Counted from the first letter of the stretch, positions 23,190-33,724 are shown. The stretch: 64,000 nucleotides of DNA from Burkholderia catarinensis (GCF_001883705.2 NZ_MDEQ02000004.1:1-64000), one strand, 5' to 3'. Notes: a model not told the origin generated them from the letters alone. Made by a program: numbers and translations.

Positions 23190-24944
23190 ATGAACGACAC
23201 CGCTCGCACGCCGGACGCCGGCGCATCCAACAACATCCCCGACAGCCGGGGCATCGATTTCTTCACGGCCGATCCCGATCTCGGCGCGTTGCTGAAGCTG
23301 CATCTCGGCGAACGGCACTATGCCGAACTCGAGCCGCGGCTTCGCGCGCTCGGCGCACGCGTGTCCGGCGAGCTGGACGAATGGGCATCGCGCGCGGACA
23401 AGCACCCACCCGTGCTCGAACACCGCAACCGGCGCGGCGAGGCCGTGCAGCACATCGACAAGGATCCCGCGTATGTCGCGCTCGAACGCGTCGCCTATTC
23501 GGAGCTGGGGCTCGCATCGCTGAGCCACGGGCCGGAATCCGTCCCGCCGCTCGTCAAGTACGCGCTGACGTTCCTGTTCGTGCAGGCGGAATTCGGGCTG
23601 TGCTGCCCGGTCAGCATGACCGATTCGCTGACGCGCACGCTGCGCCGCTTCGGCGATCCGGCGCTCGTCGCGCATTACCTGCCGATGCTCGCGTCGCGCG
23701 ATTTCGACACGCTGTACCAGGGCGCGATGTTCATGACCGAGCAGGCGGCCGGCTCCGACGTCGGCCGCATCGCGACGCGCGCCGCGCGGGAGACCGACGC
23801 GCACGGCGAGACCGTCTGGCGCCTGACCGGCGACAAATGGTTCTGCTCGAATGCGGACGCCGACCTGGCCATGGTGCTCGCGCGGCCCGACGGGGCGCCG
23901 GAAGGCATCAAGGGCCTCGCGCTGTTCCTGCTGCCGAAGACGTTGCCGGACGGCACGCGCAACCGCTACCGGATCGTGCGATTGAAGGACAAGCTCGGCA
24001 GCCGGTCGATGGCGAGCGGCGAGATCGCGCTCGAAGGCGCGCAGGCCTATTTGATCGGCGAGATCGGCCGCGGCTTCCACCAGATGGCCGACATGATCAA
24101 CATGTCGCGGCTGTCGAACGGCGTGCGCGCGGCGGGGCTGATGCGGCGCGCGCTGAACGAAGCGCTGCACGTCGCCGCGCATCGCGAGGCCTTCGGCCGC
24201 AAGCTGATCGAGATGCCGCTGATGCAGCGCCAGCTGATGAAGATGCTGCTGCCGGCCGAGGCCGCGCGCGCGATGTTCATGCAGATCGCGCTGCTGCTGC
24301 CGCAGGCCGATGCGGGCGACGAGCAGGCCGCGCGCTGCGTGCGGATCCTGACGCCGCTGATCAAGTTCCGCGCGTGCCGCGATGCGCGCCGCGTGACGGG
24401 CGATGCGATGGAGGTGCGCGGCGGCACCGGCTACATCGAGGAATGGAGCGACGCGCGTGTCTTGCGCGATGCGCATCTCGGCTCGATCTGGGAAGGCACG
24501 AGCAACATCGTCGCGCTCGACGTCGCGCGGGCCGTGCAGCGCGAGCATGCGCTCGACGCGCTGCGCACGTTCCTCGGCGACCGGCTCGGTACCGCACCGC
24601 TACCCGACGCGAGCCGCACCGCGCTGCGGCGCATTCTCGCGCGCGCGTGCGATGCACTCGCACGGGTCGCGGCGGAGGGCGACGACGCATGCGTGCGACA
24701 GGCCGCGTCGGCGCTGTACTACGCGAGCGCGGCGGTGCTGATGGCGTGCGAAGGCGTGCGGCTCGCGCCCGACTACCGGCGTCTTGCGCTCGCGCACCTG
24801 ATCGTGCGTCACAAGCTGCTGTCGGTCGATCCGCTCGCGCCGGCGTCGCGCGACGACGAATCGGTCGCGTTCGATGCGCTGCTGCGCGGCACGCCGATCG
24901 CGCTCGACACGGCGCTCGACCTGCTGCCGGAGGTCGAACGATGA
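23190..24944 (+). CDS. Acyl-CoA dehydrogenase
   Basis: A 584-residue FAD-dependent acyl-CoA dehydrogenase of the longer type, oxidising an acyl-CoA at the alpha-beta bond. Seen: MFMTEQAAGSDVGRI (about 182-196), the substrate/flavin region GDKWFCSNADADLAMV, RKLIEMPLMQRQLMKML, and near the C-terminal side GGTGYIEEWSDARVLRDA then IWEGTSNIVALD. The extra C-terminal domain resembles AidB-type members. It overlaps the CoA-transferase gene by four bases. The CoA ester used is not evident; together with the CoA-transferase and transporter it would degrade an imported carboxylic acid. Confidence 0.88.
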   Translation: MNDTARTPDAGASNNIPDSRGIDFFTADPDLGALLKLHLGERHYAELEPRLRALGARVSGELDEWASRADKHPPVLEHRNRRGEAVQHIDKDPAYVALERVAYSELGLASLSHGPESVPPLVKYALTFLFVQAEFGLCCPVSMTDSLTRTLRRFGDPALVAHYLPMLASRDFDTLYQGAMFMTEQAAGSDVGRIATRAARETDAHGETVWRLTGDKWFCSNADADLAMVLARPDGAPEGIKGLALFLLPKTLPDGTRNRYRIVRLKDKLGSRSMASGEIALEGAQAYLIGEIGRGFHQMADMINMSRLSNGVRAAGLMRRALNEALHVAAHREAFGRKLIEMPLMQRQLMKMLLPAEAARAMFMQIALLLPQADAGDEQAARCVRILTPLIKFRACRDARRVTGDAMEVRGGTGYIEEWSDARVLRDAHLGSIWEGTSNIVALDVARAVQREHALDALRTFLGDRLGTAPLPDASRTALRRILARACDALARVAAEGDDACVRQAASALYYASAAVLMACEGVRLAPDYRRLALAHLIVRHKLLSVDPLAPASRDDESVAFDALLRGTPIALDTALDLLPEVER

Positions 24945-26149
24945 ACGCGACGCGTGGTGCACTGGACGGCCTGAAGGTCGTCGACCTGAGCCGAGTGCTC
25001 GGCGGCCCGTACTGCACGCAGGCGCTCGCCGATCACGGCGCGACGGTGATCAAGATCGAGCCGCCGGACGGCGACGAGACGCGCGGCTGGGGGCCGCCGT
25101 TCCTCGGCGATACGGCCTGGTACTTCATGGGCGTCAACCGCAACAAGGAAGGGCTCGCGCTCGACCTGTCGCGCGACGAAGGGCGCGCGATCCTGTGGCG
25201 CCTGCTGGACGAGGCCGACGTGCTCGTCGAGAACTTCAAGCCCGGCACGCTGGCTCGCTGGGGGATGGACTATGCGCGCGACCTGCAGCCGCGCTTTCCG
25301 CGCCTGATCCACTGCGCGGTGACGGGCTTCGGCGAGGACGGCCCGCTCGGCGGGCTGCCCGGCTACGACGCGGTGATCCAGGCGATGGCGGGCTTGATGA
25401 GCGTCAACGGCGAGCGCGACGGCGATGCGACGCGCATCGGTTTGCCGATCGTCGACATGGTCACGGGGCTCAACGCGCTTGCCGGCATCCTGCTGGCGCT
25501 CGCGGAGCGCGAGAAGAGCGGGCTCGGGCAGTCGATCGACATCGCTTTGTACGACTGCGGCGTGTCGTTGCTGCATCCGCACCTGCCGAACTTCTTCGGC
25601 TCGGCGCGTGTGCCGGAGCGCAGCGGCAACGCGCATCCGAACATCGCGCCGTACGACAGCTACCGCACGGCGACCGTGCCGATCTTCCTCGCGGTCGGCA
25701 ACGACCGGCAGTTCGCACGGCTCGTCGCGCATCTCGGTGCGCCGGCGCTCGCGGGCGATCCGCGCTTCGTCGACAACCGCAGCCGCTGCGCGCACCGGCC
25801 CGAGCTGAAGGCCGAACTGGAGGCACGGCTCGCCGCGCACGCATGCGAGCCGCTCGCGCGCGACCTGATGGCGGCCGGCGTGCCGTGCGGGCCGGTGCGG
25901 ACGGTGGCCGACGTCGCGCACGATCCGCATGCGCTGCACCGGAACCTGTTCGTCGAGATCGGCGCGTATCGCGGCACCGCATCGCCGGTGAAGCTGTCGC
26001 GTACGCCGGCCACCTACCGTTCGCCGCCGCCCGCGCTCGGCCGCGACACGCGCGCGGTGCTCGACCGGCTCGGCGTCGATCGCGCGCTTCAGCAGCAACT
26101 GCTCGACGCCGGCGTGCTGAAAACGGCACCCGGACCGGCACCCGGCTAG
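24941..26149 (+). CDS. Class III CoA-transferase (CaiB/BaiF family)
   Basis: A 402-residue family III CoA-transferase that moves CoA from a donor thioester to a carboxylate. It shows LKVVDLSRVLGGPYCTQ at the N terminus, GATVIKIEPPDGDETRGWGPP, the NRNKEGLALDL block, and the catalytic Asp region in GYDAVIQAMAGLMSVNG. The start overlaps the dehydrogenase stop (ATGA), so the two products should be made together. It probably activates the acid that the dehydrogenase then oxidises. Confidence 0.9.
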   Translation: MNATRGALDGLKVVDLSRVLGGPYCTQALADHGATVIKIEPPDGDETRGWGPPFLGDTAWYFMGVNRNKEGLALDLSRDEGRAILWRLLDEADVLVENFKPGTLARWGMDYARDLQPRFPRLIHCAVTGFGEDGPLGGLPGYDAVIQAMAGLMSVNGERDGDATRIGLPIVDMVTGLNALAGILLALAEREKSGLGQSIDIALYDCGVSLLHPHLPNFFGSARVPERSGNAHPNIAPYDSYRTATVPIFLAVGNDRQFARLVAHLGAPALAGDPRFVDNRSRCAHRPELKAELEARLAAHACEPLARDLMAAGVPCGPVRTVADVAHDPHALHRNLFVEIGAYRGTASPVKLSRTPATYRSPPPALGRDTRAVLDRLGVDRALQQQLLDAGVLKTAPGPAPG

Positions 26150-26251
26150 GCGCCCCCGACGGATACGACGCCGCCGGCCGGCGGCGCCATGCCGGCCACC
26201 CGGGAAAGGCGCGCGCCAGTCGCGCCCCCGATCACAGACATGGAGACATCG

Positions 26252-27664
26252 ATGAGCCATCCGCAATCCCCGCCCGCCGCGCCGCCGCGGCCCGGCCGCG
26301 CCGCTTTCGCGGCGTTCGTCGGCACCACGATCGAGTGGTACGACTTTTACATCTACGGCACGGCCGCGGCGCTCGTGTTCGGCAAGGTGTTCTTTTCCAG
26401 CACGATGGATCCCGGCGTCGCGACGCTGCTCGCGTTCGTCACGTTCTGGGCCGGCTTCGCCGCGCGGCCGCTCGGCGGGATCATATTCGGGCATCTCGGC
26501 GATCGCGTCGGCCGCAAGACCGCACTCGTGATCACGCTGGTGATGATGGGGCTTGCCACGACCGGCATCGGCCTGTTGCCCGGCTATGCGCAGATCGGCG
26601 TATGGGCGCCGGCCGGTCTCGTCGTGCTGCGCGTGCTGCAGGGCATCGCGGTCGGCGGCGAGTGGGGCGGCGCGGTGCTGATCGCGAGCGAGAACGCGCC
26701 GAAGCACCGCAGCATCCTGTATGCGGCGTTCGCGCAGCAGGGCTCGCCCACCGGCAACCTGCTCGCGACGGCCGCGTTCTTCGCGCTGAGCGCGCTGCCG
26801 ACGCCGTCGTTCCTGATGTGGGGCTGGCGCATTCCGTTCCTGCTGTCGGCCGTGCTCGTGATCATCGGCATGGTGATCCGGCTGAAGCTCGAGGAGTCGG
26901 CCGACATGCAGCGCGTGCTCGCGCGCAAGCGCACGGTGAAGCTGCCGCTGCGCGACGTCGTGCGCGATCACTGGGTGGTCGTGCTGCTTGCGGCCGGCAC
27001 GCTGCCGGTGATCAACGTCACGTACTTCCGCAGCACGTTCGCGCTGTCGTGGGCGACGAAGGAGCTCGGCTACGCGCAGGGCACGTTCCTCGGCATCCTG
27101 TCGATCTCGCTCGTCGTGCAGTTCCTGATGCAGCCGGTCGGCGCGTGGCTCGTGTCGAAGGTCGACATGCGTCGCGCGATGTGCTGGATCCTGATTCCGG
27201 AAATCGTGCTGATGCCCGTGATGTTCCATGCGCTCGCGACGCGTTCGTACTGGGTGGCCGTCGCGGGGATGTGCATCTCGACGATTCCGTCGGCGATGTT
27301 CTACGGCGCGGTCGGCGGCATACTCGCGCGCGTGTTTCCGGCGAACATCCGCTATACGGGCCTGTCGCTCGCGTATCAACTGAGCGCGCTCGTCGTCGGC
27401 GGCGGCACGCCCGTGCTTGCGCAGGCGATCCTCAACGCGACGGGCAGCATCGTCGGCGTCGCGGTCGCGTCGGGGCTTTACGCGTTCGTGTCGCTCGTCT
27501 GCATGCTGGTGCTGCTGAATCGCACCGGGTACCGCGCGGACGAACTGTCGACGGCCGAGCGCAGCGACGCGGCCGAATGGGGCGCCGAAGGCGCAAGTGC
27601 GGAAAGCGCTGCCGGCGGGAAGGCGCAGCCGGGCGATGGCGGCGCGCTGAAACCGGCGGGTTGA
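26252..27664 (+). CDS. MHS-type major facilitator transporter
   Basis: A 470-residue, 12-helix MFS protein of the metabolite:H+ symporter group (KgtP/ShiA/ProP-like). Seen: AFVGTTIEWYDFYIYG at helix 1, the loop motif GHLGDRVGRKTAL between helices 2 and 3, RVLQGIAVGGEWGGAVLIASE, and GWRIPFLLSA. ATG 26252 has GGAG six bases upstream. A proline/Ala-rich tail follows the last helix. Its place behind the dehydrogenase and CoA-transferase suggests it imports their organic-acid substrate. Confidence 0.9.
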   Translation: MSHPQSPPAAPPRPGRAAFAAFVGTTIEWYDFYIYGTAAALVFGKVFFSSTMDPGVATLLAFVTFWAGFAARPLGGIIFGHLGDRVGRKTALVITLVMMGLATTGIGLLPGYAQIGVWAPAGLVVLRVLQGIAVGGEWGGAVLIASENAPKHRSILYAAFAQQGSPTGNLLATAAFFALSALPTPSFLMWGWRIPFLLSAVLVIIGMVIRLKLEESADMQRVLARKRTVKLPLRDVVRDHWVVVLLAAGTLPVINVTYFRSTFALSWATKELGYAQGTFLGILSISLVVQFLMQPVGAWLVSKVDMRRAMCWILIPEIVLMPVMFHALATRSYWVAVAGMCISTIPSAMFYGAVGGILARVFPANIRYTGLSLAYQLSALVVGGGTPVLAQAILNATGSIVGVAVASGLYAFVSLVCMLVLLNRTGYRADELSTAERSDAAEWGAEGASAESAAGGKAQPGDGGALKPAG

Positions 27665-27696
27665 GTCGCACCGATCGCGCGCCCCGAGCCCCAAAG

Positions 27697-27734
27697 AAAA
27701 ACGGCACCGCGTGCGATACGCGGTGCCGTTTTTT
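27697..27734. terminator. Bidirectional terminator
   Basis: A 16-bp stem with five-base loop, flanked by A-run and T-run, between the converging transporter and yggX genes. It works in both directions by sequence. Confidence 0.9.
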
Positions 27735-27778
27735 CGGATCACGCGGCCGGCAGGCTGCCTGCTGCGCGCGTCACGTCA

Positions 27779-28054
27779 TCAGCCTTCCGTCGGCGGCACG
27801 TAGCCGGACGCCTGGTCCGCGCCGTCGCCGAAGAAGTACTTCTCGGTCTGCTTCATCAGGTACTGGCGCGCGCGCGGGTCGGCCATGTTCAGGCGGTTTT
27901 CGTTGATCAGCATCGTCTGCTGCTTGAGCCAGCCTTGCCACGCTTCCTTCGAGACGCTCTCGTAAATGCGCTTGCCGAGTTCGCCCGGCAGCGGCGGGAA
28001 ATCGAGGCCTTCGGCTTCCTTGCCGAGCTTTGCGCATTGAATCATTCGAGCCAT
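27779..28054 (-). CDS. yggX: Fe(II) trafficking/oxidative damage protection protein
   Basis: A 91-residue protein of the YggX family, which protects iron-sulfur clusters from oxidation. The family pattern is complete: [21 protein letters not shown] with the conserved Cys, [17 protein letters not shown], and [18 protein letters not shown]. It is located 3' of argA on the same strand with 49 bases between. Confidence 0.96.
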
Positions 28055-28103
28055 CGTGTACTTCTCCTGTAATCGGTCTGGGGGAGGGCAGTCGTGCCTG
28101 CGC

Positions 28104-29483
28104 TCAGAGCTGCTTCATCAGCACGAGCGACTTGCGCTGCCAGTTATAGAGTTTGCGGCGGTCTTCCGGCAGGTCGTCGACGCTGACCTTGACGAAGCCG
28201 CGCTTCAGGAACCAGTGCTCGGTGCGCGTCGTGAGCACGAAGATGTGCGTGAGGCCGCGCGCGCGCGCGCGCTGCTCGATGCGCTTGAGCAGGCGTTCGC
28301 CGTCGCCCGAGCCCTGCGCTTCCGGCGCGACCGTCAGGCACGCCATCTCGCCGATCTTCTCCAGCGGATACGGATAGAGCGCCGCGCAGCCGAACAGCAC
28401 GCCATCGTGCTCGATCACCGAGAAGTGGTCGATGTCGCGCTCGATCTGGTGGCGGTCGCGCCGCACCAGTGTGCCGTCCGACTCGAGCGGCTCGATCAGC
28501 GACAGGATGCCGCCGACGTCGTCCGGCGTCGCTTCGCGCAGGCTCTCGAGGTTCTCGTACGAGATCATCGTGCCGACGCCGTCGTGCAGGAACAGTTCGA
28601 GCAGCATGCTGCCGTCGAGCGATTGCGGAATCAGGTGCGCACGGGTCACGCCGCCACGGCAAGCGCGGATCGCATGCTTCAGGAAGAATGCGTCGTCGCC
28701 TTGCAGGTCACCGGAGTCGAGCAGGTCGGCGGCCGAGTCGAGCGACATTTCGCGGATCAGCTCGCCTTCGTCGTCGACGATGCCCGGGCCATCGGTCAGG
28801 AACACGATCTTGTCGGCGCGCAGCGCGATCGCGGCGGCCGACGCGACGTCTTCCATCGACAGGTTGAACGCCTCGCCGGTCGGCGAGAAACCGAGCGGCG
28901 ACAGCAGCACGAGCTTGCGGCTCGCGAGCGAATGGCGGATCGATTCGGCGTCGATCTTGCGCACGATGCCCGTATGCGCGAAATCGACCCCGTCGAGAAT
29001 CCCCACCGGCCGCGCGGTCACGAAGTTGCCCGACACGACGCTGATGTGCGCGTGCGCCATCGGCGAGTTCGGCAGCCCCTGGCTGATCGCGGCTTCGATG
29101 TCGAGGCGCACTTCGCCGGCCGCTTCCTTCGCGGATTCGAGCGCACGCGCATCGGTGATGCGCAGGCCGTGCGAAAACTCGGATTCGACACCATGCAGGC
29201 TCAACTGCTCCTCGACCTGCGGGCGCGAGCCGTGCACGAGCACGATCTGGATGCCCATCGCCTGCAGCAGCGCGATGTCGGACACGAGCGCGTTCAGCAG
29301 CCCCTGCTGCACCACCTCGCCGCCGAACCCCACGACGAACGTGCTGTTGCGGAACTTGTGGATATAGGGCGCGACGGAGCGCATCCAGTCGACGAACTGC
29401 GCGTGGCTGGCGGCCGAATCGTCGGCGGCCGGCGGCGTCGCGGCACCGGTCTGGGCGGAGGGGAGGTCGGTTTGGGAATTCAT
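28104..29483 (-). CDS. argA: N-acetylglutamate synthase
   Basis: A 459-residue bifunctional-fold enzyme catalysing the first step of arginine synthesis, acetyl-CoA plus glutamate. The N-terminal part is an amino-acid-kinase-like domain ([25 protein letters not shown], then [14 protein letters not shown]) that binds arginine for feedback control. The C-terminal part is a GNAT acetyltransferase ([25 protein letters not shown]). The start codon lies 23 bp from the hrpA start on the opposite strand, with a shared palindromic -10 box. Confidence 0.93.
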
Positions 29484-29490
29484 GGGCGGG

Positions 29491-29498
29491 ATTATAAT
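29491..29498. promoter_or_regulatory. Palindromic -10 box shared by argA and hrpA
   Basis: ATTATAAT is its own reverse complement, so TATAAT is present on both strands (plus 29493-29498, minus 29496-29491) within the 23-bp gap between the two start codons. Initiation about seven bases downstream in either direction would fall at the start codons. The -35 boxes are not obvious. Confidence 0.6.
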
Positions 29499-29506
29499 GC
29501 GCCCCC

Positions 29507-32500
29507 ATGTCGAATGTACCTAAAAGTCCCGCGCCGACGCGGGCCAAAGCGCCGTCGGCCCGGCACCCGGATGGTGCGGCCGATGCGCGCCAGCAGCAGG
29601 GCCAGCCGCCGCGCCAGCAGCAGGAAAAGCAGGCGGGCCAGCCGTCGCGCGGGCCGCGCGGCGACGAACGGCGCGGCGATGCGCGCCAGCCGGCCGCGAC
29701 GGACGCGCCCCATGCAACGGATGCGAGCACCCCGCGCCGCGAGCGTGCGCCGCGCGCCGCCGTCGCGCCCAGGAAGCTGGCCACGCCGAATCCCGTCCCG
29801 CCGATCACGTACCCCGAAAGCCTGCCCGTGTCGGGCAAGCGCGACGAAATCGCGCGCGCGATCGCCGGTCATCAGGTTGTCATCGTCTGCGGCGAAACCG
29901 GCTCGGGCAAGACCACGCAGTTGCCGAAGATCTGTCTCGATCTCGGTCGCGGCCTCGGCGCCGGCGGCACGGGCCTGATCGGCCATACGCAGCCGCGCCG
30001 CCTCGCCGCATCGTCGACCGGCCGCCGGATCGCCGAGGAACTCGGCACCCCGTTCGGCGAGGTGGTCGGCTACAAGGTGCGCTTTACCGACAATCTCGCG
30101 CCGGGCGCGTCCGTGAAGCTGATGACGGACGGCATCCTGCTCGCCGAGACGCAGACCGACCCGCTGCTGAAGGCGTACGACACGCTGATCATCGACGAGG
30201 CGCACGAGCGCAGCCTGAACATCGACTTCCTGCTCGGCTACCTGAAGGAAATCCTGCCCCGGCGGCCGGACCTGAAGCTGATCGTCACGTCCGCGACGAT
30301 CGACGCCGATCGCTTCGCGCGCCATTTCGGCACCGACGAGCGCCCCGCGCCCGTGATCGAAGTGAGCGGGCGGCTGTATCCGGTCGAGATGCGCTACCGG
30401 CCGGTGGCCGAGGATCGCCCGGCCGTGAAAAATGCCGAAGGCACGGCGGGCCGCGATCGCGTGAAGACCGCGCGCGAAGCCGAGCGCGACCTGATGGATG
30501 CGATCGTCGACGCGGTCGACGAGCTGTGCCGCGAAGGCTCCGGCGACGTGCTCGTGTTCCTGCCCGGCGAGCGCGAGATCCGCGAAGCGGCCGAGGCGCT
30601 GCGCAAGCACCATCCGCCGCACACCGAGATCCTGCCGTTGTTCGCGCGGCTCTCGGCGGCCGACCAGGACAAGGTGTTCAAGGCGTCGAACGCGCGCCGG
30701 ATCGTGCTCGCGACCAACGTGGCCGAAACGTCGCTGACGGTGCCGGGCATCCGCTACGTCGTCGATACCGGGCTCGCGCGCGTGAAGCGTTATTCGTACC
30801 GGAACAAGGTCGAGCAGCTCCAGGTCGAGTCGATCTCGCAGGCTGCCGCGAACCAGCGCGCGGGCCGCTGCGGCCGCGTGGCCGACGGGGTCTGCATCCG
30901 CTTGTACGAGGAAAGCGACTACCAGGCGCGTGCGCGCTTCACCGATCCGGAAATCCTGCGCTCGTCGCTCGCGTCGGTGATCCTGCGGATGAAGTCGCTG
31001 CACCTGACGGCGATCGAATCGTTCCCGTTCCTCGAACCGCCGCCCGGCCGCGCGATCGCGGACGGCTACCAGTTGCTCAACGAGCTCGGCGCGGTCGACG
31101 ATGACAACGCGCTGACGCCGCTCGGCCGCGAACTCGCGCGGCTGCCGCTCGACCCGCGCGTCGGCCGGATGATTCTCGCCGCGCGCGACCAGCAGTCGCT
31201 GCGCGAAGTGCTGATCATCGCGAGCGCGCTGTCCGTGCAGGATCCGCGCGACCGCCCGATCGAAGCGCAGGAGCAGGCCGACCAGGCGCATCGCCGGTTC
31301 GCCGACGAGCGTTCCGAATTCCTGCAGTGGCTGAAGATCTGGGCGTGGTTCGAGGAGGCGGTCGCGCACAAGAAGTCGAATCGCCAGCTCGTCGACGCGT
31401 GCCGGCAGAACTTCCTGTCGCACCTGCGGCTGCGCGAGTGGCGCGACGTCCATTCGCAACTGCTGACCGTCGTGCGCGAGCACGGCTGGCGGCTCAACGA
31501 AACCGAGGCGACCCACGAGCAGGTCCATCTGGCCCTGTTGACCGGCCTGCTCGGCAACCTCGGCCTGAAGGCCGACGACGATCCGCATTACCTCGGCGCG
31601 CGCGGGATCAAGTTCTACCTGTGGCCGGGCTCCGCGCTCGCGAAGAAGGCTGGCCGCTGGGTGATGGCGGCCGAGCTCGTCGAGACGAGCCGGCTGTACG
31701 CGCGCTGTCTCGCGAAAATCGAACCGGAGTGGGTCGAGAAGGTCGGCGCGCACCTGCTGAAGAAATCGCTGTCGGAGCCGCACTGGGAAAAGCGTCCGGC
31801 GCAGGTCAGCGCGTACGAGCGCGCGACGCTGTACGGGCTGCCGATCTACCACCGCCGGCGTGTCGCGTTCGGCAAGCAGGATCCGGCGCGCGCCCGCGAG
31901 CTGTTCATCCGCGGCGCGCTGGTCGACGGCGAGTTCGACACGAAGCTCGCGTTCTTCGCGCACAACCGCAAGCTGCTCGCCGACATCGAGCAGCTCGAGC
32001 ACAAGTCGCGCCGCCAGGACGTGCTGGTCGACGACGAGCTGATCTACGCGTTCTACGACCAGGCGATTCCGGAAGGGATCCACACGGGCGTCGCGTTCGA
32101 GCGCTGGTATCGCGACGAGGTGAAGAAGGGCGGCCAGACCGAGGACAAGCTGCGGCTGCTGTACCTGTCGCGCGACGACCTGATGCGACACGAGGCGGCC
32201 GGCGTGACGACCGAGCTGTTCCCGAAGCGCGCGACGATGGCCGGCGTCGAGATGGCGCTCACGTATCACTTCGAGCCCGGCACGCCGCGCGACGGCGTGA
32301 CGCTCGCGGTGCCGCTCTACGCGCTGAACCAGGTCGACGCGCGCCGTTGCGAGTGGCTCGTGCCGGGGATGCTGAAGGAAAAGGTGCAACTGCTGCTGAA
32401 GTCGCTGCCGCAGAAGCTGCGCCGGCACTGCGTGCCGCTGCCCGAGTACGCGGCAGGCTTCGTCGAGCGGATGGGGCGCGAGCGCTTCGGCGCGGGCGGG

Positions 32501-33724
32501 CTCGTCGAGGCGCTGATCGCCGACGTGCGCGGCGAGACGCAGGTCGCGATGAAGATGGCCGACTTCAAGCTCGAAGTGCTGCCCGCGCACCTGTTCATGA
32601 ACTTCAAGGTGATCGACGAGCACGGCCGCCAGCTCGCGATGGGGCGCAATCTCGCGCAGCTTCGCCAGGAGCTGGGCGCGCAGGCGCAGCAGCAGTTCCA
32701 GAAGATCGCGGCGGCGTCGACGATCGCGACCGGCGGCGATGCCGATGCCGGTCAGGCAGCCGGCCACGCGCCGGCGGCGGCCACGACGGCCGGTGCCGCC
32801 GGCCGTGGCGCGAAGGCGGGCAAGGGCGCGGCGCCGCAGACGGCCGCCCCGGCGGAAGCCGGCGCGACGGCGCTGTACGAGAACCTGACGACCTGGAATT
32901 TCGGCAAGCTGCCCGAGCTGCTGGAGATCCGCCGGCGCGGCCAGACGCTGTACGGCTACCCGGCGCTCGTCGACCGCGGCACGCATTGCGACGTCGAGGT
33001 GTTCGATTCGCCGGAGGAGGCCGCGCGCATCCACCGGGCCGGATTGCGGCGGCTGTTCGCGCTGCAGCTGAAGGAGCCGATCAAGTTCCTCGAGAAGAAC
33101 CTGCCGGGGCTGCGCGAGATGGCGATGCAGTACATGTCGCTCGGCACGCAGGACGAGCTGCGCGACCAGCTGATCGACACGGCGCTCGACCGCGCGTGCC
33201 TGCAGGACCCGCTGCCCGACGACGACGCGAGCTTCCACGCGCGCCGCGACGAGGGCAGGAGCCGCCTGAACCTGCTCGCGCAGGAAATCGCGCGGCTCGT
33301 CGGGCAGATCCTGGCCGAATACGCGGGTCTCGTGAAGAAACTCGCGCAGGCGAAGCCGTTCGCGCAGGCGCACGCGGATCTGCAGCAGCAGCTCGCCGCG
33401 CTGGTCGGCAAGCGCTTCGTGCTCGACACGCCTTACGGTCAGCTTGCGCACTTCCCGCGCTACCTGAAGGGCATCGCGCTGCGGATCGACAAGCTGAAGG
33501 CCGATCCGGCGCGCGACGCGAAGCAGTCCGGCGACCTGTTGCCGCTCGCGCAGCAGTACCAGCGCGCGGTGTCGCAGCGCGGCGGCGTCGCCGACCCGCG
33601 GCTCGCGGAATTCCGCTGGCTGCTCGAGGAATTGCGGATTTCGCTGTTCGCCCAGGAACTGCGCACGCCGATGCCGGTCTCTGTCAAGCGTCTGCACAAG
33701 GTCTGGGAGTCGATGCAGCGCTAG
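29507..33724 (+). CDS. hrpA: ATP-dependent RNA helicase HrpA
   Basis: A 1405-residue DEAH-box RNA helicase; in related bacteria it acts on stalled ribosomes and mRNA processing. After a low-complexity Gln/Arg/Ala-rich N terminus of about 110 residues come Walker A (VVIVCGETGSGKTTQLPKI), the DEAH box (IIDEAHERSLNIDFLL), SATIDADRF, TNVAETSLTVPGIRYVVD and QRAGRCGRVADG. The long C-terminal part is the HrpA-specific DUF3418 region, interrupted by an Ala/Gly-rich insert around residues 1070-1130. The length is as expected. Confidence 0.96.
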   Translation: MSNVPKSPAPTRAKAPSARHPDGAADARQQQGQPPRQQQEKQAGQPSRGPRGDERRGDARQPAATDAPHATDASTPRRERAPRAAVAPRKLATPNPVPPITYPESLPVSGKRDEIARAIAGHQVVIVCGETGSGKTTQLPKICLDLGRGLGAGGTGLIGHTQPRRLAASSTGRRIAEELGTPFGEVVGYKVRFTDNLAPGASVKLMTDGILLAETQTDPLLKAYDTLIIDEAHERSLNIDFLLGYLKEILPRRPDLKLIVTSATIDADRFARHFGTDERPAPVIEVSGRLYPVEMRYRPVAEDRPAVKNAEGTAGRDRVKTAREAERDLMDAIVDAVDELCREGSGDVLVFLPGEREIREAAEALRKHHPPHTEILPLFARLSAADQDKVFKASNARRIVLATNVAETSLTVPGIRYVVDTGLARVKRYSYRNKVEQLQVESISQAAANQRAGRCGRVADGVCIRLYEESDYQARARFTDPEILRSSLASVILRMKSLHLTAIESFPFLEPPPGRAIADGYQLLNELGAVDDDNALTPLGRELARLPLDPRVGRMILAARDQQSLREVLIIASALSVQDPRDRPIEAQEQADQAHRRFADERSEFLQWLKIWAWFEEAVAHKKSNRQLVDACRQNFLSHLRLREWRDVHSQLLTVVREHGWRLNETEATHEQVHLALLTGLLGNLGLKADDDPHYLGARGIKFYLWPGSALAKKAGRWVMAAELVETSRLYARCLAKIEPEWVEKVGAHLLKKSLSEPHWEKRPAQVSAYERATLYGLPIYHRRRVAFGKQDPARARELFIRGALVDGEFDTKLAFFAHNRKLLADIEQLEHKSRRQDVLVDDELIYAFYDQAIPEGIHTGVAFERWYRDEVKKGGQTEDKLRLLYLSRDDLMRHEAAGVTTELFPKRATMAGVEMALTYHFEPGTPRDGVTLAVPLYALNQVDARRCEWLVPGMLKEKVQLLLKSLPQKLRRHCVPLPEYAAGFVERMGRERFGAGGLVEALIADVRGETQVAMKMADFKLEVLPAHLFMNFKVIDEHGRQLAMGRNLAQLRQELGAQAQQQFQKIAAASTIATGGDADAGQAAGHAPAAATTAGAAGRGAKAGKGAAPQTAAPAEAGATALYENLTTWNFGKLPELLEIRRRGQTLYGYPALVDRGTHCDVEVFDSPEEAARIHRAGLRRLFALQLKEPIKFLEKNLPGLREMAMQYMSLGTQDELRDQLIDTALDRACLQDPLPDDDASFHARRDEGRSRLNLLAQEIARLVGQILAEYAGLVKKLAQAKPFAQAHADLQQQLAALVGKRFVLDTPYGQLAHFPRYLKGIALRIDKLKADPARDAKQSGDLLPLAQQYQRAVSQRGGVADPRLAEFRWLLEELRISLFAQELRTPMPVSVKRLHKVWESMQR

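Noticed and set aside
24809-27742. Long antisense and alternate-frame ORFs (about 1000 codons) over the CoA-transferase and MFS genes
   Set aside because: Composition is that of shadow frames; the plus-strand proteins have intact catalytic and membrane motifs.
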